Assembly (NCBI GenBank): GCA_965200685.1 | Contig: OZ241379.1 | Location: 3,968,001-4,032,000, forward strand | Reading direction: 5' to 3' | Length of the DNA stretch: 64,000 nucleotides | Source of the DNA: Bin5 sp965200685 | GTDB lineage: Bacteria > Chloroflexota > Anaerolineae > Caldilineales > Caldilineaceae | Notes under the pieces: model-generated | What the model was told of the DNA's origin: nothing | The model's input: the letters and a program-made list of their open reading frames with translations, nothing else | Databases searched by the model: none | Shown: positions 16,227-23,900 of the stretch, piece after piece | Position numbering within the stretch: position 1 is the stretch's first letter | Layout: each line of letters begins with the position of its first letter | Translations under genes and position numbers: made by a program

Positions 16227-17305
16227 TCAGCCTTCTCCAGACGTGGGCCATCCGGCGTGTCATGTACCTGCCAGCCTAACGCAGTAATCTCATCCCGTAG
16301 AGCATCGGCCGTGGCCCAGTCCTGTTCCTCGCGTGCTGCCTGACGCTGTGTAGCCAAGGTCAGTACTGCCTGTGGCGCGGTCACTTCCGCCTGTTGTGTG
16401 CGGCCGGCCTGTGCTTCACAGGCTCGCTGCCATATGTCCGTGGGAATACCCTCTTGCGGCGAGGGCAGGTGCCAATCCCCAAGAACAGAAGTGGAGAACG
16501 TTGCCCCTTTGGCAAACGTCTGGTCCCCGGCAGCGGTCAAGACGGTGGCACTTCCCTGGCCCACAAGTGTACATGTACCCGATTTTGGCTCAATTACGAC
16601 TCCTGTGTTCTCATCAATGCCTAGAATCGTCACATCCGCTGGCAGAAAGTGCAGCAACATCCAGAACCGATCCTTGCCCATATAACAGCGACTGGTGTCC
16701 AGTTCCTGGCCGCCATCGTTATTGTTCCAATGGGGCATGACAATCAAGCGCAGCCCAAATGCAGCAAAAAAGTTCAAACCGTCGATCCAATGGAGATCCA
16801 GGCCAACTTTGTAAATCTCATACACCGGCAATGTGTAGCGTCCGGCTGCCAGGGTCGTGGCACTGGAGAAACAGATGGCCGCCCCCAGCCGATGACGCGC
16901 GCATAGAGCGTGCCAAGCGTAGCTATCGCGGAGGTGGCGCACTGCGTATGTAGGGCTGCCCGGCCCCATAAAAAGATAATCCGCCTCAAAGATCGGCGCG
17001 GCAAGGTCCGGATTGTCAGTATCAAAATCGAATTGAGGGCCGATCTTGTGGGCCGCCGGGACAGGGCTGCGCTTGCGGGCCTGTACAATCGAAATTTGGG
17101 GAGCAAAATTGCACAAATGATGTTCCAAATAGGTACCGATTTTGCCGGCAACTGCCTGAGAATTCGGCTCAAACCCGGCCGGCGTTTCCAGAATAGCAAC
17201 GGAAACAGGAATTGATAGCCGACGCATCACCCGGTCATGAATTCGATGGGCACCCGGGGCCGTCTCTCCTGATCCAAAAAGGGCAATCGAGCCAATCTCA
17301 TTCAT
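16223..17305 (-). CDS. peptidase S51/cyanophycinase-like protein with CysRS-type C-terminal tail
   Basis: 360 residues. The first about 270 resemble the class I amidotransferase/peptidase S51 fold: GSIALFGSGETAPG at the start, a FMGPGSPTYAVRHLRDS loop, and AAICFSSATTLAAG where S51 enzymes have the nucleophile Ser. The exact catalytic signature is not standard, so peptidase activity is uncertain. The last about 40 residues (ARE EQDWATADALRDEITALGWQVHDTPDGPRLE) closely resemble the end of cysteinyl-tRNA synthetases, an unusual fusion. The start at 17305 is chosen over 17323 because GAGGAA lies 7 bases upstream. It is coupled to the hydrolase by a 4-base overlap. Confidence 0.65.
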   Translation of the reverse strand: MNEIGSIALFGSGETAPGAHRIHDRVMRRLSIPVSVAILETPAGFEPNSQAVAGKIGTYLEHHLCNFAPQISIVQARKRSPVPAAHKIGPQFDFDTDNPDLAAPIFEADYLFMGPGSPTYAVRHLRDSYAWHALCARHRLGAAICFSSATTLAAGRYTLPVYEIYKVGLDLHWIDGLNFFAAFGLRLIVMPHWNNNDGGQELDTSRCYMGKDRFWMLLHFLPADVTILGIDENTGVVIEPKSGTCTLVGQGSATVLTAAGDQTFAKGATFSTSVLGDWHLPSPQEGIPTDIWQRACEAQAGRTQQAEVTAPQAVLTLATQRQAAREEQDWATADALRDEITALGWQVHDTPDGPRLEKAE

Positions 17306-17477
17306 CGCTTTTCCTCTTTTCACTTACCATGATCGTATGTGGTTGTTTTGTGGCGAGGAACTGCTCGTCCCTCTTCACTAGCTTGTGTCGCGGCCCTGCC
17401 CGATGCCCTTCTATCTGCCCCATGTGCTATACTGTTACGATCTGTGGGCACAAGCACAAAGACACGTTCCGGGCCTT

Positions 17478-19133
17478 ATGAAATCTCTTTCGTTCCTCGT
17501 CTTCACGGCTGGGGCAGTCACCCTCGGTGTTGAGTTGAGTGCCGCCCGTTTGCTGGACCCCTGGTTCGGCAACAGCCAGATTGTGTGGGCCGGGCTGATC
17601 GGCCTTATTTTGATGTACTTGGCCATCGGTGCCTGGCTAGGCGGTAGACTGGCGGACCGATTCCCCACTCTCGGTGGGCTGATCGTGCTGGCAAGTATTG
17701 CCGGGCTAGGGGTAGCATTCGTACCAGCCATCAGCCCCCCAATATTGCGCCTCGCAGCCATCGGCTTGAATGACTACCTGCCAGGTCTGTTCGCCGGAAC
17801 ACTGCTGGTGGTCCTGCTGATCTTCAGCCTGCCAGTCATTCTGCTGGGAGCGGTCATCCCGTGGGCCATCACGCTGGCCATCACCGACTTGCTGCCCCGC
17901 GAAGCTGGGGGAGACAATGAATCTGTGATGCACTCTCCCCCTGAAGACAGGGTAAGGCAAACAAACTACTCATGGCAAAAGACAGGCCAGGTGACCGGAC
18001 AGCTATATGCTATCGGAACCTGCGGCAGTATCATCGGCACATTTTTACCTGTTCTTTGGCTGATCCCCTCCTATGGCACCCGTTGGAGCTTTTATCTGCT
18101 GGCCCTCTGGCTGTTGACCGTCACACTGTTGACCGCACTCACGAGCAGCCTACGTCAGCGGCTGCGCTGGCTGCCATTACTGGCACTTTTCGGAACGCTG
18201 GCTCTGGCCTTATTGGACCCTGGCAGCGTGCGTGCTCAGTGGGACGATGTCCGTGATGGACCAATTCTATACGAAAACGAAAGTCTCTACAACTATATCG
18301 CGGTGCGGGCATGGGGCAGCGAATATCACTTGAAACTCAATGAGGGCGTGGGAATCCACAGCATCTCCCATCCAGAAAGCCTGCTCAGCCAGGGAATCTG
18401 GGATTATTTTCTGTTGGCACCACTTTTTCGGGCCAGCGGAGAGTTTACTCTCCATGACCGAGTCTTGGTGATTGGTCTGGCCGCGGGGACTGTGCCAAAC
18501 CTGTATACGGATGTGTATGGCCCCTTGGAAATCGTGGGCGTAGAGCTGGATCCACACATTATTGAGGTGGGACAGCAGTTTTTTGGAATGACCCAACCCA
18601 ACCTGACGCCGGTCGCTGCGGATGGCCGCCATTGGCTGCAAAAGCAGTCTGAGGATATACTGTTCGACATTGTATTGGTGGATGCCTACCGGCCGCCGTA
18701 TATCCCATTCCATCTGACGACTGTTGAGTTTTTTCAACTGGCGAGGGCCCATATGAGCGAACGGGGCGTATTGGCGATGAATGTCGGCCGCTCGGCGACA
18801 AATTTTGCACTCGTAGATGCCCTAGCATCCACATTGTCCGCAGTATTTCCGTCTGTGCTGGTGGTAGATGAGCCTGGCCCACCTGACGATCTTGGGAACT
18901 CTCTGGTGGTAGCGACGGTCCAACCGACCAACCTAGAAACATTTGCGGCCAATCTCTCGGCTTTGCCTCCTTCAATGCCGAACGAATTCCGTCAGTTCGC
19001 TGTAGAAAGTTGGCACTATACCCGGCAGGCCGACCCGCCCGCCGGGACACCTGTTTTCAGTGACGACCATGCGCCAATCGAGCCGATCGTTCACAGCATT
19101 ATTTGGGATTTTTTGAACTCCAGGGGCCAGTAA
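17478..19133 (+). CDS. fused MFS-type membrane domain/spermidine synthase-like methyltransferase-fold protein
   Basis: 551 residues. The first about 250 are hydrophobic with seven or more helices (SLSFLVFTAGAVTLGVELSAARLL...). The rest is a Rossmann-type domain like spermidine synthase: VLVIGLAAGTVPNLY nucleotide loop, IVGVELDPHI acidic loop, VAADGRHWL, and VDAYRPPYIPFHLTT where the active site lies. Fused forms are widespread in bacteria, and whether they make polyamines is not established. The start at 17478 matches the usual N-terminus MKSLSFLVFTAG; an in-frame upstream start at 17385 is possible. No RBS is visible. TATACT at about 17426 may be its -10. Confidence 0.8.
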   Translation: MKSLSFLVFTAGAVTLGVELSAARLLDPWFGNSQIVWAGLIGLILMYLAIGAWLGGRLADRFPTLGGLIVLASIAGLGVAFVPAISPPILRLAAIGLNDYLPGLFAGTLLVVLLIFSLPVILLGAVIPWAITLAITDLLPREAGGDNESVMHSPPEDRVRQTNYSWQKTGQVTGQLYAIGTCGSIIGTFLPVLWLIPSYGTRWSFYLLALWLLTVTLLTALTSSLRQRLRWLPLLALFGTLALALLDPGSVRAQWDDVRDGPILYENESLYNYIAVRAWGSEYHLKLNEGVGIHSISHPESLLSQGIWDYFLLAPLFRASGEFTLHDRVLVIGLAAGTVPNLYTDVYGPLEIVGVELDPHIIEVGQQFFGMTQPNLTPVAADGRHWLQKQSEDILFDIVLVDAYRPPYIPFHLTTVEFFQLARAHMSERGVLAMNVGRSATNFALVDALASTLSAVFPSVLVVDEPGPPDDLGNSLVVATVQPTNLETFAANLSALPPSMPNEFRQFAVESWHYTRQADPPAGTPVFSDDHAPIEPIVHSIIWDFLNSRGQ

Positions 19134-19269
19134 CCCACTACGTGTCTGCGATGCCAACACCCACACCGACCGCCCTACCCATAGCTACGCCAACTTTACT
19201 CCCTCAATTGAACTGTGATAGAATTCCTACGTCCCTGGCGTTATCATGTACGTTCTTCCCAGTTACATA

Positions 19270-19298
19270 TTGCAGAATCCAATGAAGTGTGATAGAAT
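19270..19298 (+). promoter_or_regulatory. promoter of the Uma2 gene, with an upstream near-copy
   Basis: TTGCAG (19270-19275), a 17-base spacer and an extended -10 TGA-TAGAAT (box 19293-19298). A near-copy of the -10 segment, AACTGTGATAGAATTCCTAC, lies at 19211-19230 with TTACTC 17 bases before its TAGAAT, suggesting a duplicated promoter. Confidence 0.55.
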
Positions 19299-19356
19299 CC
19301 CTACAGATACTTGTCGGGCGTGCAGGGATGGCAAAGTTTGAGACACAGGAGGCTGT

Positions 19357-20580
19357 ATGGCAGCCAAAGTGAAGACTGTAACGATCCCCAACCCCTCGGA
19401 TGTGGGGGTACCTGTGGTAGAGGGTGCCCCATCCATAACCCGGGTCGGGGATGTACCCAAAGAGCAGACAGACCAAAACAATACCGCTACGGGCAACCCG
19501 CACGCTCCCCATGATGGCCTCTCTGTCACCCTGGAAGAGTATTGGGCCAAATGGTATGCAAACCCCTATGCGGATAAGGAAGTAAGTTACGAGTGGCACA
19601 ACGGCCGTCTGGAGGCTAAACCCTTGTCTACCCGCGCGCAACTTGAACTCTACAATTGGTTCTTCCATCTCTTATTGCACTATGTGGAGAGCCATCCAAT
19701 CGCGAGTCTACTCAATCTCGAGACCGGCTTCATCTTGAGCATACAAGACCTAGATAACCCCACTGGGGAGCGTAAGGAAGTACGTAAGCCTGATATCGGC
19801 GTGATTCGCAACGACAATCCGGTAGAATGGGAGAAGGGAGCACGCGTCTATAAGGGCAGCTGCGATATGTGCGTTGAATCCGTGTCGGATTCAACAAGGG
19901 CGGCCATACTACGGGACACGGAAGCGAAGAAGCAAAGCTATGCTGGGTCTGGAGTGCGAGAATACTACATTCTGGATCCGAGTGAGCAGTACATGCACTG
20001 TTATCGACTCAATGCGGCTGGGGACTACGAGGAGATAGAGGCGGATGATGAGGGAGTAATTCGGTCAAAGGTGTTACCAGGGTTCCAGTTTCGGTGGGAT
20101 GATTTGATACGGAAGCCGGCTATCAGGAAACTGATTCTGGATGAGGTGTATGGGGGGTATATACTGCCGGAATATCAGGCTGAAGTGGAAGCTCGGCAGT
20201 GGGCGGAAGAACAGGCTGTTATTGAAGCTGCTGCCCGCAAGTGGGCGGAGGAACAGGCTGCTGTTGAAGCTGCTGCTCGCAAGCGGGAAGCTGCTGCCCG
20301 CAAGTGGGCGGAGGAACAGGCTGCTGTTGAAGCTGATGCTCGCAAGCGGGAAGCTGCTGCTCGCAAGCAAGCGGAGGAACAGGCTGCTGCTGAAGCTGAT
20401 GCTCGCAAGCAGGAAGCTGCTGCCCGCAAGCAAGCGGAGGAACAGGCTGCTGTTGAAGCTGATGCCCGCAAGCAAGCGGAGGAACAGGCCGCTGTTGAAG
20501 CTGACGCCCGACGAGAAGCCGAAGAAGAGACGCGAGCCTTGCAAGCAGAATTGGCCCGCCTGCGCCAACGCCTTTCCTGA
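19357..20580 (+). CDS. Uma2 family (DUF820) nuclease-like protein with long repeat tail
   Basis: 407 residues. Residues about 50-260 form an Uma2/DUF820 domain, a PD-(D/E)XK-fold family: VSYEWHNGRLEAK, EVRKPDIGVIRND, DMCVESVSDSTRAAILRDTEAKKQSY and GVREYYILDPSEQ give the usual order of acidic residues and the ExK-like core. The last about 120 residues are a highly charged Ala/Glu/Lys/Arg coiled coil built from repeats such as ARKWAEEQAAVEAD. The cellular role of Uma2 proteins is unknown; they expand in Chloroflexota and Cyanobacteria. The ATG at 19357 has AGGAGG just upstream, and a good promoter is at 19270-19298. The architecture (nuclease fold plus repeat coiled coil) parallels the pair at 123-2195, with domains in opposite order. 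Confidence 0.85.
   Translation: MAAKVKTVTIPNPSDVGVPVVEGAPSITRVGDVPKEQTDQNNTATGNPHAPHDGLSVTLEEYWAKWYANPYADKEVSYEWHNGRLEAKPLSTRAQLELYNWFFHLLLHYVESHPIASLLNLETGFILSIQDLDNPTGERKEVRKPDIGVIRNDNPVEWEKGARVYKGSCDMCVESVSDSTRAAILRDTEAKKQSYAGSGVREYYILDPSEQYMHCYRLNAAGDYEEIEADDEGVIRSKVLPGFQFRWDDLIRKPAIRKLILDEVYGGYILPEYQAEVEARQWAEEQAVIEAAARKWAEEQAAVEAAARKREAAARKWAEEQAAVEADARKREAAARKQAEEQAAAEADARKQEAAARKQAEEQAAVEADARKQAEEQAAVEADARREAEEETRALQAELARLRQRLS
20196..20520 (+). repeat. degenerate coding repeats of the Uma2 tail
   Basis: Recurring blocks GCGGAGGAACAGGCTGCTG and GCCCGCAAG/GCTCGCAAG encode ARK-x-AEEQAAVEA units of variable spacing. They make long open frames on both strands, which are shadows. Confidence 0.75.
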
Positions 20581-20662
20581 ACACAAATTACCGTCATATC
20601 ATCAACCTATCATTGTCCTGATACACTACCATCCGATAGCTCGCTTGATCTATCTGCGGTAC

Positions 20663-20691
20663 TTGCAGCTAGTTCGGTTGTGTGGTATACT
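20663..20691 (+). promoter_or_regulatory. promoter of the LRR gene
   Basis: TTGCAG (20663-20668), a 17-base spacer and TATACT (20686-20691) with an extended TGG before it. It lies 49 bases upstream of an ATG at 20740 that has GGAG eight bases before it (20728-20731). These signals point to 20740 as the true gene start. Confidence 0.6.
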
Positions 20692-20739
20692 CCAAATCAG
20701 TTTACAAAATGTGATCTGTCCCAACACGGAGATGCAATT

Positions 20740-20949
20740 ATGACGAATCAAGATCAGATTCTCTCAGACAGTGCAACCATTGCGGACGACCCCGCGCCTG
20801 TTGCGGGCGAGAGACGAGGACGTGTGTCCAGATTCGTGTTGTCCATTATACCTTTTATAATGGGGGGGGGGGGGGCAAGATGCAACCATGCCTCTCAGCC
20901 CAGACCCTCCTACCAGCTCTCAGCATCCTCTGTGCCGCCATCGCCTTAA
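20740..20949 (+). CDS. N-terminal leader frame of the LRR gene, cut off by the poly-G tract
   Basis: Starts MTNQDQILSDSATIADD and continues with a basic stretch (ERRGRVSR) and a hydrophobic run (FVLSIIPFIM) into four Gly codons of the poly-G tract. It then reads 27 unrelated residues to a stop. Promoter and RBS are good. With 15 or 12 G instead of 14, this frame would run directly into the LRR reading frame (..GGGG-GKMQPCLSAQ..), giving a protein of about 1590 residues. As sequenced, the frame ends early at 69 residues. It is either the OFF state of a phase-variable gene or a homopolymer sequencing error. Confidence 0.55.
   Translation: MTNQDQILSDSATIADDPAPVAGERRGRVSRFVLSIIPFIMGGGGARCNHASQPRPSYQLSASSVPPSP
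20862..20875 (+). repeat. poly-G tract (14 G), candidate phase-variation switch
   Basis: Fourteen consecutive G between a perfect TATAAT (20856-20861) and the ATG at 20880. The run lies inside the leader frame that starts at 20740. Mononucleotide runs of this length slip readily during replication. Confidence 0.8.
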
Positions 20950-23900
20950 CCGCCTTGATGACCAGCACCGGCACACCCGTAGCCGCACAAAACGCACCCT
21001 CGCCGGATGATCCGGAGTTTTATGATGAGGCCTGTAAGCCTGGAAGCACACCGAATCCAGATAGTCAAACAAGCCCGCACGGTCCCCTCCTACACATCTT
21101 ATGTAAGGCACTCCTGGCCTCCAAGGATACCCTACAAGGTCCCCACAACAACGTACTGAATTGGTCTACATCGCTTAATATGGTTTTTTGGACCGGCCTC
21201 GAGATCGTTGTAAGTCCCCCTAGGTACAGATTACATCTCCAAAATAGAACCCTCAAAGGCCGCATCCCTCCTGCACTAGGCTACATCTCCAATGTCGTCC
21301 CTCTAGCGATATTACAGCTCCAGAACAACCAACTGACAGGCCCCATCCCTCCTGTACTAGGCAACCTCACCAAACTGACGGTGTTTGATCTCCAGAACAA
21401 CCAACTGACAGGCTCCATCCCTCCTGCACTAGGCAACCTCACCAAACTGACGGTGTTTGATCTCCAGAACAACCAACTGACAGGCTCCATCCCTCCTGCA
21501 CTAGGCAACCTCACCCAAGTGCGACGGATGCACTTCAACAACAACCAACTGACAGGCCCTATCCCTCAACTATCCTCTTCTAACTGGCAATGGTTTCTCA
21601 ACGACAACCAACTGACGGGCAACATCCCTGCTAATCTAACTCTACCCCGGTATGAGTTACATCTCCAGAACAACAAACTGACAGGCACGATCCCTAATAC
21701 TCTATCCTCCTCCGAGTTGTATCTCTTGAATTTCGAGAACAACCAACTGACGGGCAACATCCCTATTACTCTACCCTCCAGGGTGACGTGGTGGCACCTC
21801 AACAACAACCGACTGACGGGCCCCATCCCTGCTAATCTACCCTCCAGGGTGACGCGGTTGTACCTCAACAACAACCGACTGACGGGCCCGATCCCTATTA
21901 CTCTACCCACCTCTCTGGAGCAGTTGCACCTCAACAACAACCTACTGACGGGCCCGATCTCTGCTACTCTACCCGCCTCTCTACCCAACTCTCTGCAGAT
22001 ATTGTCCCTCAACGACAACGAACTGACGGGCAACATCCCTGCTAACCTACCCACCGCTCTGCAGACGTTGTCCCTCAACAACAACCGACTGACGGGCACG
22101 ATCTCTGCTACTCTATCCGCCTCTCTACCCTCCAATCTGCGGCAGTTACACCTCAACGACAACGAACTGACGGGCAACATCCCTGCTAACCTACCCACCG
22201 CTCTGCAGACGTTGTCCCTCAACAACAACCGACTGACGGGCACGATCTCTGCTACTCTATCCGCCTCTCTACCCTCCAATCTGCGGCAGTTACACCTCAA
22301 CGACAACGAACTGACGGGCAACATCCCTGCTAACCTACCCACCGCTCTGCAGACGTTGTCCCTCAACAACAACCGACTGACGGGCCCGATCTCTGCTACT
22401 CTACCCGCCTCTCTACCCAACTCTCTGCGGCAGTTACACCTCAACAACAACGAACTGACGGGCAACATCCCTGCTAACCTACCCAACTCTCTGCAGCAGT
22501 TGCACCTCAACAACAACCTACTGACGGGCCCGATCTCTGCTACTCTACCCGCCTCTCTACCCAACTCTCTGCAGCAGTTGCATCTCAACGACAACGAACT
22601 GACGGGCAACATCCCTGCTAACCTACCCAACTCTCTGCAGCAGTTGCACCTCAACAACCAACTGACGGGCACGATCCCTATTACTCTACCCTCCAATCTG
22701 CAGCAGTTGCACCTCTACTCCAACACTCTGACAGGCAACATCCCTGCTGCCCTGGGCAACCTCTCCCGTACTCTGCAGAGCTTGAACCTCTCCAGCAACA
22801 CCCTGACGGGTAGCATCCCGCAGACATTGGGCAACCTCTCCCGTGCTCTGCAGACATTGAACCTGGCCTACAATAGACTGACGGGCGAGATCCCACCGGA
22901 ACTGAGTACTCTCATCAATCTGCAGACATTGAACCTCTACTCCAACACCCTGACGGGCAGCATCCCCCGTGCGCTGGTCAACATCACTGAAATGCTGCAG
23001 ACATTGCGGCTTGGGGACAACCAACTCAGCGGCTGTATCCCACCTGCGTTGCGAACTATTGCGAACAATGACCTGACAACATCGCCATCATTCAGCGGCT
23101 TCCCAGATTGCAATATGCCAGCGGGACGTGTGGTTGTGTGCATTGACACAGTAGCGATACCGGGTTCATACCTAGAGGAATCTGTCAGCCTACGTCGGGA
23201 TTGCGAAAGGATCTTGCAGGTGAAGCAAGGATTGGACACTAGAGGGTGGAATACTAATGCGTTGAACTGGGCGCTGACGACTGCTATAGCTACTTGGGAT
23301 GGCATTGGTCTCAACGACAACGCTAGTCCCACGCAAGTGATAAGTCTAGGTCTAAGTCTCCCGAACAGTAACCTGAGGGGCGAGATCCTTACTGAACTGG
23401 CCACCCTCTCCAGCACGCTGACCACTTTGAACCTAGGTCAGAACAGCTTGGCTGGCTCCATCCCACAGTGGTTAGGGGAGTTCACAGCTCTGCAGACGTT
23501 GGCCCTCAACAACAACCAACTGACGGGGGATATCCCTGCTCAACTGGGCAACCTCTCCAGCACGCTGACCACTTTGAACCTAGGTCAGAACAGATTGACT
23601 GGCGACATCCCACAGTGGCTAGGGGACTTCACAAAGCTGCAGACGTTACACCTCAACAACAACCAACTGACGGGTACGATCCCTGCTCAACTGGGCACCC
23701 TCTCCAACACGCTGACCACTTTGAACCTAGGTCAGAACAGATTGACTGGCGACATCCCACAGTGGCTAGGGGACTTCACAAAGCTGCAGACGTTACACCT
23801 CAACAACAACCAACTGACGGGTACGATCCCTGCTCAACTGGGCACCCTCTCCAACACGCTGACCACTTTGAACCTAGGTCAGAACAGATTGACTGGCGAC

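Noticed and set aside
19103..19285. 60-codon frame with a Pro-Thr stretch (PTPTPTALPIATPTLLP) before the Uma2 gene
   Set aside because: Looks like a fragment of the Pro-Thr linkers used elsewhere but overlaps the end of the spermidine synthase-like gene and the Uma2 promoters; no start signal. At most a relic.
20074..20597. Three overlapping minus-strand frames and a 200-codon plus frame over the Uma2 repeat tail
   Set aside because: Shadows of the same trinucleotide-biased repeats; no start signals.
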